Below are positions 13,271 to 24,250 of a stretch of 64,000 nucleotides of DNA, in pieces. Made by a program: the position numbers and the translations under genes. Numbering within the stretch: position 1 is the first letter of the stretch; each line of letters starts with the position of its first letter. Under the pieces are notes generated by a model that saw only the letters and a list, made by a program, of their open reading frames with translations, did not search any database and was not told where the DNA came from. This stretch comes from Caprella mutica (lineage: Eukaryota > Arthropoda > Malacostraca > Amphipoda > Caprellidae), in NCBI GenBank assembly GCA_947561585.1, contig CANNZV010001598.1, positions 62,001 to 126,000 on the forward strand. Direction: 5' to 3'.

Positions 13271-14744
13271 CAGTGCGAACGGATAGTTTATGCAACATGA
13301 AATTATGGTATTTTTAAGATTTTCTATATTATAAATTTCATTTTTGTATAGAAACTGATTATTGTGTATTAAATTGCTTTTTATAGGTGTTCATTTTTCT
13401 TTGAAATCTATAGAAAATTCTGCATAAATATCAGTTTTTTGTATTTCTGAGTGTTTTCAGTGAACGAATAGTTTATGCAAATTATAGATATTATTAGATA
13501 GTGGGGAAAACAGAGTCTAATAAAAATAGGAGAAAGCAAGAAAATTATTAGATTAACCTCGAAAAGAAATACCAGTCATGAAATATCGAAATTGACGGAA
13601 TGGGATTGACGAAACCATCAAGAGTTTAATTATCTGGTGGTGAAATTACCCTAGCGAATGCGAAACGAACAAAACCTAAGGCTTTGAGGCCAAGATACAT
13701 AAAAAAATTTAAGAATACTTCAAGAAAGATGCCTCATGAAACCAGTAAAGCCATTGTTGAGGAGGCTGGGGCATTGAATGTTCCTAAATCGACTTGGAAT
13801 CATTATTCAAGGGAGATCGGAGAGGTCAAAAAAAGGAAAAGTACTCCTGTTCTGACCAAAAAACAAAAGGAAAAACGAGTTGAATGGTCCAAAAGGCATC
13901 TCAAGCAAGACTACTAAAGTCATTTGGACAGATGAGTGCAGAGCTACTCTTGACGAATCTAACGGATGGACAAGAGGGTGGCTCTTGTTTGGCTAAAAAC
14001 CTCCAGAGTCGGTTTCGACGGCAGCAGGGTGGGGGAGGTGTTATGTTTAGATTTGCAATCATCAAAAATGAAATAATTGATCCATTTATTGTGCAAAAAG
14101 GTATCAAAATCAATTCATTCAATTATTGTAAGTTTCTTGAAGACGATTTCCTCCCTTGGCCTGAAGATCAACTTTTGTAAAGAACTATCTTGCTGTTTAT
14201 GCAAGATAACGCTCCAGTACATGCTTTTAAGTACACTAAAGAATTTCTTCAGTCTCTAGGACTTCATGGACGTAATATCATGGATTGGCAGCTGAATAGT
14301 CCACATTTAAACCCTATTGAAAATCTTTGGGCAACGAATAAAAAAAGAGTTTACTCAAATGGGCATCAGTACAATTCGAATGACGCCTTGTGGAATGAAT
14401 TAGAAAAGGCACACGGCAGTGTTAATCCAACTGAAGTACGAAACCTGGTTAATTCTGTTGATAAATGTCTTAATCACTGGAGGACACAAAGTGGATAAAA
14501 GAACCTTTCTTTTTAGAGTTTGTCATTACAATATTTGAGCTAGATCGTGTTATTAAATTAATTAGGCATTTATTGAGACAAGCATTATTGTTATTAATTT
14601 TTCTAATAATAATGTATGTTTACATGATAATGTATTTCCTACTACATTATAAATTTGAATATTACGAATTTTTTTCTTTTTTTTCATTTACATTGCAATA
14701 TTCAAGCATATTTTGTAATATGCATAAACTATTCGGTCGCACTG
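13271..14744 (+). mobile_element. Tc1-like DNA transposon (DD37E type), complete ends, dead gene
   Basis: The terminal inverted repeats are CAGTGCGAACGGATAGTTTA at the left and the matching TGCATAAACTATTCGGTCGC then ACTG at the right. TA dinucleotides flank both ends, as expected for IS630/Tc1/mariner integration. A third copy of the end motif (CAGTGAACGAATAGTTTATG) lies inside at about 13457, reminiscent of the repeated binding sites in IR/DR-type Tc1 ends. The element is 1474 bases long and inserted in intron 5, in the opposite orientation to the host gene. Confidence 0.92.
13500..14498 (+). pseudogene. Tc1-like transposase, broken
   Basis: This is the transposase of the surrounding element, a DDE enzyme that would bind the terminal repeats and catalyse cut-and-paste transposition. 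The N-terminal part is interrupted by stops. A readable stretch from 13684 gives the linker ending KKQKEKRVEWSKRHLKQDY. The first catalytic Asp lies in VIWTDECRATL (about 13918-13950) after a frame change. The C-terminal half from about 14190 reads FMQDNAPVHAFKYTKEFL, then MDWQLNSPHLNPIENLWA. The spacing between the Asp of MQDN and the Glu of PIEN is 37 residues, which marks a DD37E type rather than the usual DD34E Tc1. At least two frameshifts and several stops show that it is dead. Confidence 0.9.
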
Positions 14745-14824
14745 TACTGTACTAATAATAACTTGGGTAGGTAGGTAACTAGCAATTTAAGAGTAAAGTA
14801 TGTTAGTAAAAGTACTTAACTAAC

Positions 14825-14942
14825 CAATATGGAGGTTATTTTCCCAACTGTTTGGTGAGGTGTTCAAGTTCTTGTAACCAGGCACTGGACCTCCTAGTTT
14901 CCTAACTAGAGTTGACAAGGCTGTGCCATCATTCCAGTCAGT
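14825..14942 (-). CDS. jbug: jitterbug-like filamin, exon 5 (CH3 core)
   Basis: This 118-base exon has acceptor TTCTCTTTCAG|ACTGAC and donor ATTG|GTTAGT. It enters in phase 0 and exits in phase 1. It encodes residues 281-319: TDWNDGTALSTLVRKLGG, PVPGYKNLNTSP, NSWENNLHI. With the last residues of exon 4 this forms NFTTDWNDGTALSTLV, the core CH motif of the third CH domain. The frame meets a TAG only two codons past the donor, as expected for an intron. The intron separating it from exon 6 contains a full-length Tc1-like element about 80 bases from the exon. Confidence 0.92.
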
Positions 14943-16358
14943 CTGAAAGAGAATTACATTATCAGTTATGTAGTCAGTGGCAAATGATAAATATATCTAA
15001 ATTATATATAGGTATCAGTGGTTTGAATTCAAGTAATAAGTAAGAAACATAGTTAAAACAATTAAATGAACCTATGTCAATTACTCCTTCATATTATCCT
15101 AGGTACTTACAAATAAATACATAATATAATTCATTTGCAGGATTACAGTTTAGTGAGTTCAATCAAAATAATTCATATATAAAGTGCTCTGCATATATCG
15201 TTAGCATACTTATATATAATAACCAGGAAAACTACAGGAGATAATATGAATAATAATAAGTTTTCCTTACTGTAGGTACCTAAGATTTCAGCCATGGGGG
15301 CAATGGAATAATAGTATTGTTTATGGAGAAAAGTTACAATTTCCATGAAGCTTATGTAGAACTTCATTTTTCATAGTAATTTCATATAATTCAGCTAATC
15401 AGCAATATAATATACTGTATTTATAAATTTATTTCTGAACGGGTTGTTAGCAATGGTAAAAATATACATATAAATAATCTATTCATACATCCATCATTAA
15501 TTAATTTATTCATACATTAATCCTATAAATAATTTATTCATACCGCAATATCATTTTTTAATTTAGAGCATAAGAGAAAATTACCATTACCAAAGAATGT
15601 GAGATTATTAATTACCACAGTTTGATTGGAAAATCAATGAAATCCTAATGAATTTTCCACATTTCAAAAACATGTATATAAGGATCATTACATAATATAA
15701 ACAATGATAGTACAATCTTAAATCTTTGAATCAGTTTAAGTGTATTTTTCATGCAGCATATTTCTTAACAATTAGTCTAACTTTTCTAGTACATTTATTC
15801 CATATTCAAATCAAACTAATAATTAACGACAAAGTTAAAAACCTAAGAATATTCAAAATAATTCAAAATGATGTTAAATTAGGAAGATGCGTTTCTCAGA
15901 TAAAATAAATAACAACAATAAATAGATAAACCTGTGTCTAATTCCTTATGTTAAAATATGGCACATTAATTAATTCAATTATTGTGAATAATTTTAAATT
16001 CTCAAAAAAACCACTGATGTAGGGTAAGTTCCAGATTATCGGAAAGTTTTATATTTTTGAACTAATAAGAAGAAAGTATATAATAGTTAATAAAATTTGA
16101 TTGTTCATAATAGTTAATACAATACAATTTAATTGTTTTTTCAATTGGTACCTGCAGGTGCCAATTGAAATAACAATTAAATAAAAACTAATACCTACAC
16201 GTTTTTACTTTCTTCTTATTAGTTCAAAAATGTATAACCGTCCAACAACTCGGAACTAACCCTACATCTTCAAAAATTCTCCTGTGGACATTACTTCAGG
16301 TCATCCCTTTAAAAGTAGACCAAACCTCTCTATGCCTGTTAGCTTTTAGCCCCCTTAC
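14943..16358 (-). other. Intron 4 of the filamin-like gene
   Basis: This 1.4 kb AT-rich intron carries a hairpin MITE at 16019-16266; I see nothing else in it. Confidence 0.85.
16019..16266. mobile_element. Hairpin MITE, GGGTAAGTT family, with CCTGCAGG core
   Basis: The left end TAGGGTAAGTTCCAGATTAT and inner TTGAACTAATAAGAAGAAAG are mirrored on the right (CTTCTTATTAGTTCAAAAAT ... CGGAACTAACCCTA). The centre is the palindrome CAATTGGTACCTGCAGGTGC then CAATTG. The arms lie about 90 bases from exon 4's donor. Confidence 0.85.
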
Positions 16359-16572
16359 CGTGAAGTTCTTGACATCGCACTCAGGAATGGTGTCTCTAAC
16401 CCAGTTGAGGGTAGACTTGTAGCCCGGGCCACCCTCTTTGAGGAAGTAACTGAGGTACGTCATGCCACTCAGGTCATCCAAGTGGGGTGAGGCAAGGTAC
16501 TCTGGCTCTAGCACCATCGGGATGTTGAACTCCCTCTTTGCTATCTCCATTGCACGCTTGCAGTTGTCAGTA
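16359..16572 (-). CDS. jbug: jitterbug-like filamin, exon 4 (end of CH2, start of CH3)
   Basis: This 214-base exon is bounded by TTCTTTCACAG|TAC and TTCACG|GTAAGG. It enters in phase 2 and exits in phase 0. It encodes residues 210-280: TDNCKRAMEIAKREFNIP, MVLEPEYLASPHLDDLSGMT, YLSYFLKEGG, PGYKSTLNWVRDTIPEC, DVKNFT. The first half completes CH2 (the family's NC-x-AM-x-A-x-x-x-x-IP, then LSGMTYLSYF). The second half opens another CH helix followed by NFT, so a third CH domain directly follows the second; this is what separates jitterbug from ordinary filamins. A frame running from the exon into the adjacent 24-base tandem array on the far side of the acceptor is not coding. CTAAC lies about 24 bases before the acceptor and is a good branch-point candidate. 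Confidence 0.93.
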
Positions 16573-17614
16573 CTGTGAAAGAAGACGGTGTTAGATGGTG
16601 CAGAATGGGGCATGTTACATGTTGAAGAATGGGGCATGTTACATGTTGAGGAATGGGGCATGTTACATGTTGAAGAATGGGGCGTGTTACATGTTGAGGA
16701 ATGGGGCATGTTACATGTTGAAGAATGGGGCATGTTACATGTTGAGGAATGGGGGTGTTACATGTTGAGGAATGGGGCATGTTACATGTTGAAGAATGGG
16801 GCATGTTACATGTTGAGGAATGGGGGTGTTACATGTTGAAGAATGGGGCATGTTACATGTTGAAGAATGGGGCATGTTACATGTTGAGGAATGGGGGTGT
16901 TACATGTTGAAGAATGGGGAGTGTAACATGTCAGTTTATAAGGGAATGTAACATGTTAACGGAATGAAATTAAAATAATGTTAGTTTTTGTTGATATGCA
17001 TTTCTATAAATTTTAAAATAGTCAATAACTAACAGTTTGAGCGATGGAATAGAAAGTTAACACATTTCATATATTTAAATATAGCAAACCATTCATGTTT
17101 TTAGCTCTACAATTATAATTTACTATTGAATAACCGAATTTGTGAAATACTTAACGCAAAACTTATTATAGCTATTTATAGAAGGATGTATATTCTAACA
17201 TACGATGGAAATTGAACTGTACTAATTTCTTTGTATTAGCTTCAGTTTTAGAAGAAAAAATAAAAATATCACAAAATCTATGAAAAGATTTACAGCAACA
17301 TCCAATTATCGAACTTCTCTTTTATTTCCTAAATATTTTATAAATCTGAATCAATAACACTGAAACATTTATATTGTAAGCGATGTTTATAGTTAAATAA
17401 ATAACCTATCATATAAATATAATTTCTGATTAACCATAACCATTCAATTTGTAACCAACTTTTTCAAACTTTCGTGAATAAAAATATTTAATGAAAACGG
17501 ATATCTAAATATCTTTGACAAACCTAGTTGTAACCATCTATTATGTATTATTATCTTTTTTCGACACTAAGTTGACTATAGATCCCCAGTACTCTGTAGG
17601 ACATGTTGCTTTAC
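16573..17614 (-). other. Intron 3 of the filamin-like gene
   Basis: This 1.0 kb intron starts with a GTAAAG donor and ends with TTCTTTCACAG. Its acceptor end is occupied by the 24-base array at 16602-16930; the rest is AT-rich. Confidence 0.88.
16602..16930. repeat. Minisatellite, 24-base unit, about 13 copies
   Basis: The unit begins GAATGGGGCATGTTACATGT and ends TGAA or TGAG. A 23-base variant with GGGGGTG in place of GGGGCATG is interspersed. The array starts about 30 bases from exon 4, just beyond the candidate branch point. Because the unit length is divisible by three, long false open frames run through it on both strands. Confidence 0.95.
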
Positions 17615-17745
17615 CTGTTGTGAGGGTTGAGGTTCTTCCAGTTACTGAAGAGGCCTGGCTGGCAGTGGTCGATGAGAGCAGAGAGAGCAATGCCACTGTT
17701 CCAGTCAGAGGTGAAGTTGGAGACGTGGCACTCGGGCAACGCGGC
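17615..17745 (-). CDS. jbug: jitterbug-like filamin, exon 3 (CH2 core)
   Basis: This 131-base exon sits between CTCTCTTTTGCAG|GCC and AACAG|GTAAAG. It enters in phase 0 and exits in phase 2. It encodes residues 166-208: AALPECHVSNFTSDWNSGIA, then LSALIDHCQPGLFSNWKNLN and PHN. The NFTSDWNSGIALSALIDHC block is the classic CH motif (DW-x-G-x-AL-x-ALI). A serine codon spans the junction to exon 4. Just upstream in the gene (17755-17830 on the plus strand) is a short imperfect purine-rich repeat. Confidence 0.93.
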
Positions 17746-17754
17746 CTGCAAAAG

Positions 17755-17830
17755 AGAGGAGATTAGAGGGGATTAAAGGGAAAAGAGGGGAGATTAGAGG
17801 GGATTAAAGGGAAAAGAGGGGCATTAGAGG
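17755..17830. repeat. Short purine-rich tandem repeat
   Basis: Two to three imperfect copies of a unit around GAGGGGATTAAAGGGAAAAG lie directly behind the exon 3 acceptor. Confidence 0.8.
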
Positions 17831-18331
17831 GAGAGGAGAAATAGAAATGATGTTCATTGGAAAATGTAAAGGTATTTAATTAGGGTATAGAGATGAAAGT
17901 ATAGATAATATAATTAAATAAAATATGCAAAATTGGCGCCAATTTTTAGTGTTGGTCAGAATCAATATTTTTTTTTATTGAAACGTGACTTAATCAGGAA
18001 ATTAGTATTTCTAAATTTTGACATTAGCTACGCATGATATATAGAGATTTGAAGTACTTAAGTGAAAGTTATTAAAATGCATGGTATAAAAATGAATACG
18101 AACATTTTTTATATATAAAAATCCTAATGAATGAATTTACTGACAATTGTACCAAGTTCATTTTGTTCTTCTTACAAATGCTTTTTTAAAATGTCTCAGA
18201 GTTACTTAGTATGAGTTGCCCTCATAGTGAGGTCAAATGCCAAATGTTATTGTCTTCCCACCCTTGAAATCACGCCTATGCCATCTTCACTGCCTGCAAT
18301 GAATGCCATTGCCGCCACTCACGCTAGTGGC

Positions 18332-19718
18332 ATTTATGTACTTTGTATTTATGTACTTTGTATTTATGTACTTTGTATTTATGTACTTTGTATTTATGTA
18401 CTTTGTATTTATGTACTTTGTATTTATGTACTTTGTATTTATGTACTTTGTATTTATGTACTTTGTATTTATGTACTTTGTAGTTATGTACTTTGTAGTT
18501 ATGTACTTTGTAGTTATGTACTTTGTATTTATGTACTTTGTATTTAAACATACTTTGTATTTATGTACTTTGTAGTTATGTACTTTGTAGTTATGTACTT
18601 TGTATTTATGTACTTTGTATTTATGTACTTTGTATTTATGTACTTTGTATTTATGTACTTTGTATTTATGTACTTTGTAGTTATGTACTTTGTAGTTATG
18701 TACTTTGTAGTTATGTACTTTGTATTTATGTACTTTGTATTTATGTACTTTGTATTTAAACATACTTTGTATTTATGTACTTTGTAGTTATGTACTTTGT
18801 ATTTATGTACTTTGTAGTTATGTACTTTGTAGTTATGTACTTTGTATTTATGTACTTTGTATTTAAACATACTTTGTATTTATGTACTTTGTATTTATGT
18901 ACTTTGTATTTATGTACTTTGTAGTTATGTACTTTGTATTTAAACATACTTTGTATTTATGTACTTTGTATTTATGTACTTTGTATTTAAACATACTTTG
19001 TATTCATGTACTTTGTATTTAAACATACTTTGTATTTATGTACTTTGTATTTAAACATACTTTGTATTTATGTACTTTGTATTTAAACATACTTTGTATT
19101 TAAACATACTTTGTATTTAAACATACTTTGTATTTATGTACTTTGTAGTTATGTACTTTGTAGTTATGTATTTTGTAGTTATGTACTTTGTAGTTATGTA
19201 CTTTGTAGTTATGTACTTTGTAGTTATGTACTTTGTATTTATGTACTTTGTATTTATGTACTTTGTAGTTCTGTACTTTGTATTTAAACATACTTTGTAT
19301 TTATGTACTTTGTAGTTATGTACTTTGTAGTTATGTACTTTGTAGTTATGTACTTTGTAGTTATGTACTTTGTATTTAAACATACTTTGTATTTATGTAC
19401 TTTGTAGTTATGTACTTTGTATTTATGTACTTTGTATTTATGTACTTTGTATTTATGTACTTTGTATTTATGTACTTTGTATTTATGTACTTTGTATTTA
19501 TGTACTTTGTAGTTATGTACTTTGTATTTATGTACTTTGTAGTTATGTACTTTGTAGTTATGTACTTTGTATTTATATACTATGTATTTCTATTTAGTTT
19601 GTATTTCTATTTACTTTGTATTTATATACTTTGTATTTATATATACTTTGTATTTATATTTAGTTTGTATTTATATACTTTGTATTTCTATTTACTTTGT
19701 ATTTCTATTTACTTTGTG
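18332..19718. repeat. Minisatellite, 15-base unit with a 17-base variant, about 90 copies
   Basis: The main unit is TATTTATGTACTTTG. A point variant TAGTTATGTACTTTG and a length variant TATTTAAACATACTTTG are interspersed in non-random blocks. The last 150 bases decay into TATTTCTATTTACTTTG-like units. False open frames run through it in all phases and on both strands because the unit is a multiple of three. Confidence 0.96.
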
Positions 19719-20173
19719 TGAACAGAAATGCTTCTCTGTCATGATGTTACTATTATAGACCACAATTTCTATTATTCCAAGTCTTACACATTTGTCGTGT
19801 GTAACCAGACTAAATTAAAACATTTACAAGAGTTATTATTGGCAAACTTCCTTTTTTAAATAATAAATTCATTAAAAATGTCAAAAACACAATACTGGCA
19901 TATTTTTCCTTCGCTTCCAACCCGCAGTTTTGATATTTAATTTTCAGATCTGGGATAGCAGTCAGGAAAAGCATATCCATCTTAACATGTAGTCAGGGTA
20001 ACTGTGTTATTTTATATACAACTGTATTATTTAATAAGTATAAATAAATGACTTCCAATCGATTCTTTTGAAATTTCTCTTCAATTTCCTGATATCGAAG
20101 AGTTTAATAATAAGCATGAGAAATTCCACCCCCTTTTTTATTTTCTCATCCTAATTAATATTCCATGGAAAAT

Positions 20174-20668
20174 GTTAAGTGATATTAATGTTGAAGTGAT
20201 ATTAATGTTGAAATGATATTAATGTTGAAATGATATTAATGTTGAAATGATATTAATGTTGAAGTGATATTAATGTTGAAGTGATATTAATGTTGAAATG
20301 ATATTAATGTTGAAATGATATTAATGTTGAAATGATATTAATGTTGAAGTGATATTAATGTTGAAGTGATATTAATGTTGAAGTGATATTAATGTTGAAG
20401 TGATATTAATGTTGAAGTGATATTAATGTTGAAGTGATATTAATGTTGAAATGATATTAATGTTGAAATGATATTAATGTTGAAGTGATATTAATGTTGA
20501 AATGATATTAATGTTGAAATGATATTAATGTTGAAATGATATTAATGTTGAAATGGTATTAATGTTGAAATGATATTAATGTTGAAATGATATTAATGTT
20601 GAAATGATATTAATGTTGAAATGATATTAATGTTGAAATGATATTAATGTTGAAATGATATTAATGTG
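20174..20668. repeat. Minisatellite, 17-base unit, about 29 copies
   Basis: The unit is GATATTAATGTTGAAAT with an A/G variant at the penultimate position (GAAAT or GAAGT). Copies are otherwise nearly identical and the two variants occur in runs. Confidence 0.95.
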
Positions 20669-21016
20669 TATATAGTAATGAGAATCAACCAGTATAAGAA
20701 TAAAACAAACTAATTATCTCATGGTAATTATAGAATAATAGTCAGGGTCATGAACTAAAAGAGAGAAATAATACCAAAGCATTATTGTCATCAAAATAAT
20801 TTAACATCTACCCATATCAAAAATATTATATTGAAGAATTCAAAAATTAATTCATATCATATTTTCGAGTAATCAAATAATAATAATTTATATAATTGAA
20901 ACTAATTAAGGAACCTATTCACTTTTTAAATATTGCATTGCAAGTTGTTGAACATTTTCTCACACTTATACTTGATATAATGCAGAAATAATTTAAAAAA
21001 GTTAGACTAGAGTAAC

Positions 21017-21307
21017 CCAGGTAGCAATGTTACTTGGGACGATATTGGGACAACATTGGCAATATTGGAACATTGGCAACATTGGAACAACATTGGCAAT
21101 ATTGGAACAACATTGGCAACATTGTGACAACATTGGCAATATTGGCAACATTGGGACAACATTGGCAATATTGGAACAACATTGGCAATATTGTGACAAC
21201 ATTGGCAATAGTGGGACAACATTGGCAACATTGGGACAACATTGGCAATATTGGAACAACATTGGCAACATTGGGACAACATTGGCCCGAGAATCCTTGC
21301 TACCTGG
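21017..21307. repeat. Minisatellite, 20-base unit, bounded by inverted repeats
   Basis: The array at about 21047-21285 consists of units like GACAACATTGGCAATATTGG with A/C and G/A/T variants and one partial unit. It is bounded by an 11-base exact inverted repeat: CCAGGTAGCAA at 21017-21027 and TTGCTACCTGG at 21297-21307. The boundary suggests that the array is the inside of a small TIR element. Confidence 0.9.
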
Positions 21308-21723
21308 AAGTTATGAATTGATTATTTTTTTTAATCTCAATGTTCATCGACTACTCTCACTCAACTCTAAATAATTCCCATTCCCCTCATTTTCTCTCAC
21401 TGCACTCAATTTCTGTGCTTTCTCTCTTTTCAGTGTGAGGTCAGAGGTCACGAGGTCATGTTTACCAACTAGAAGGTTACCCAGAGGTTAACTACCTCCA
21501 ACTAAGCTATCTCTATAGAAGACTTATCTAAATTTAGATCGATATTTTAGATTGAAAAAAATAGAATTATAGAAAATGCTAAATAATGCTATCTTATTTT
21601 TGTTCATACATTTAGGAATACCCGTGTATTTAATTTATTTTTAAAATTTTTATTTCACATAGTGCTACAAAAATTCAACAAAAACAATATACTAATTAAA
21701 CTGCTAGATATCACAATAATATA

Positions 21724-23009
21724 CAGTTAGCGTAATATACACTCTCTACTTTTCAATAATTTCTTCAATAATTCAAAAACGATATCTTGAACATGCCTCA
21801 GTTTTCCACAGGGTAAAAAGTTGGCAGCAAGGAATATAATACACAATTTTCAGAACACATTTTTATTTTCATGAGTTTTAATAAACAAAAATTACAAAAG
21901 TTGCTGACACAAAATTATTCGTACAGTTGGAAAATGATAACATAGTTATATTAATTATCAATAGCATGATCTTTCATCTTATAACCTTTCCCTATAGTTT
22001 GTGACTAAATTTGACGTAGTTTCGGGTGGGATATTAATTGTTACATTCTTCAATTGCGACACGTTTTAATTCCTGCAGGTTCTTGAGAGCTCGACTCTGG
22101 ACTCTAATTTTCAATTGTTACCATAGTTTATCGATGGGGATTGAATTAGGGCTCATCGACAGCCATGGTAGCACGTTCACCATATTTTTCTGAATCCAGG
22201 TGGCTGTAAACTTGGCCGAATTCTTCGCGTCATTGTCGTGTTGGAAGACCCACCGTCATCCAAGACCTAAACTCTGATCCGATGCCTTGAGGTTTTCATT
22301 CAAAATAGCTATATTATCATCAGATTTCATTGTCCCTTCACTTGCTACTAATTTCCCAGTGTCTCTTGAAGAGATCAACACCAAAACATCATTAAATTAC
22401 CTCAATATTAAACTGTTGGCACAGTGTTCTTCGGCAGGAAAGCCTCGTTTTCCTTGTGCCGAATCTTCTTCATGTCAATATGTCCAAAAACCTCATTTAC
22501 TTTTTCGTCACTCCATAATACTCGACCCAAAGCCTTTTTCGTTATCCTAGTGAGATTTGTTGAAGCTCAACGATCAGCAAAATAGCATAGTTTTTCATGG
22601 TTTCTTCGAGGTTGATAACCATGAAGCTCATTCTCGTTCAGACAACGCTGCATTGTGCGCTTACTCATATTAGTTTCCTCAGTCTGTATCTCTTGACAAT
22701 GTTATGCAACACCATTCGTGAATTATTATTGACCTCTCGGAACAGTTTTCACGCGGTTCTTCCTGGCAGTTTTTGTTTTAGGCTACGTCCAGGCAAAGTT
22801 TCTGCAGTAACAAACTGAGCAGAATTCTTTGTAACAGATTTTTATAGTATATCTTAGGATATCCAGGCGTTTAGAGATTTCGTCATAACTATTTACTGCT
22901 TACGGACTTTTTACTCTGACAAAATTTGGGGCATACACAAACAACAGTTTTTGAGTTATTGAAAAAATTATTGAAAAAGTAGAGTGTACAAGTAATTTGT
23001 CGCTAACTG
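21724..23009 (-). mobile_element. Tc1-like DNA transposon, complete ends, dead gene
   Basis: The ends are CAGTTAGCG at 21724 and CGCTAACTG ending at 23009. They are followed inward by a longer inverted repeat including CTCTACTTTTCAATAATTTC. TA flanks both ends (21722-21723 and 23010-23011). The element is 1286 bases long and lies within intron 2 in the same orientation as the host gene. Confidence 0.93.
22030..22820 (-). pseudogene. Tc1-like transposase, broken
   Basis: The minus strand encodes a decayed Tc1 transposase. The second catalytic block reads VFQHDNDAKNSAKFTATWI, then QKNMVNVLPWLSMSPNSIPI and DKLW (about 22240-22120), followed by QLKIRVQSRALKNLQELKRV. The spacing from the Asp of QHDND to the Asp of PIDKLW is 34, the Tc1 DD34E spacing, but the third position is Asp where Tc1 has Glu, and a stop follows LW. 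Plus-strand open frames in this region are shadows. Confidence 0.85.
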
Positions 23010-23029
23010 TAAGTGTACATACATTTCGC

Positions 23030-23125
23030 GCAATTTGCCACGCTCGGTATTAGGGGGTTACAATGCTTTAAAACGCTCAGCGCATTCACGAGATAGTGTA
23101 AATCGGCAAATTACGCGGAACAAAA
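23030..23125. repeat. Small inverted repeat
   Basis: TTTCGCGCAATTTGCC near 23030 is mirrored by GGCAAATTACGCGGAA near 23107-23122, with about 60 bases between. It could be a tiny MITE. Confidence 0.5.
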
Positions 23126-24217
23126 TATATACCATACAGTAATTGTTCATCAAAAAATTATAATCTTATATAATATACAAAAAGCAAAATTTGAATTTCT
23201 TAATTAATAAAATTATTGATTAAATTTATTTATGTAATTGCCTTACTGCTGAATTTATGCATATATCACTCGTATACGATTTAATAAAAGATTTCAGTTT
23301 TTATTCCAAAAATTAGATATTCAAAATACTTCGACATATCTATTTGTATATTGCCTTTTGCCGTTTCTTTTATTCATATAATAATATGTCCTTAATCTTG
23401 AATGATTTTATCAAAATTAATAATTACAAGTAAATTAGAGAACATCAACTAATATTAGAAACAAAGTGTTTACCATATAATTATTAATATTGCTACATAA
23501 AATATCAAATTAATTTTTACTCTCAAATAATTGAATGTAAAATTTTAACAAACCTGACTTTATTAAGTTAACGAACATTAATTCCAATTTGAAGAAAGGT
23601 TAAGGTAAGAAAATTAACAGTTTATCAATTATACAAAATACGATTCTATATTTCCATTGCTTCTATTTTAATATTATATCTGGTAACTCATCACAAGAAA
23701 TAAATGGTATTACACTAATAAATGAAAACTAATTCAAATACTTTATTTTAAAAACAACCAGATATCTAATATAACGCATGATTCTAAATTGAATAAATAA
23801 ATAAAAACGTACAAACAGACGTCTAAATAAATATTAATAATCTAAATGTTATTGACATTAAAATACATCATAGCCAATCCTTCAACTTCAGAAATATCCA
23901 ATAAGGAAGTCAATAAATTTCAAGTGAAATGAAACACACGAAGTAAATAAGTTGAGATTGAAATAAATGAACCCAAGCAACTGAAATAAATAACTATTAA
24001 ATAGAGTTGCTATGTAATTCCAGAGGAATGACTAGGTTGTTAACCTAGGTAGAGATATTTTATAGGCTAGAATTATAGGGGTTGACAAGGTACATCCAGG
24101 GATAACACGGCCTATAAAATGGGACAGGGCCTATAAAAATAGGACAGCCTTTTAGTCGGTACACTCAGCCCGCAATTATATATGACTTTTATAGGAAAAG
24201 AGGACAGTAAATAAAAG

Positions 24218-24223
<6 letters not shown>

Positions 24224-24249
<26 letters not shown>

Positions 24250-24250
24250 C
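24224..24250. repeat. TA dinucleotide microsatellite
   Basis: This is an uninterrupted (TA)n run of about 13 units, followed by CTGTATC. Confidence 0.9.

Larger units (their letters stand above)
9438..14824 (-). other. Intron 5 of the filamin-like gene
   Basis: This 5.4 kb intron lies between exons 5 and 6. It contains an AAAGGTCC element (10883-11916), an unassigned block (12180-12730) and a Tc1-like element (13271-14744). The remaining sequence is AT-rich with nothing assignable. Confidence 0.85.

Noticed and set aside
16573..16804. Extension of exon 4 into PHSSTCN repeats
   Set aside because: The frame runs through the acceptor site TTCTTTCACAG into the 24-base intronic array; exon 3 joins in phase at 16572.
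18227..19758. Many frames rich in YVLCI, YFVFM or KVHKY
   Set aside because: They are products of the 15-base TATTTATGTACTTTG array on either strand.
21002..21374. Cysteine-rich frames (MLSQCCQCC type) and their opposite-strand frames
   Set aside because: They are translations of the ATTGGCAA array; the apparent cysteine motif is only the repeat unit.
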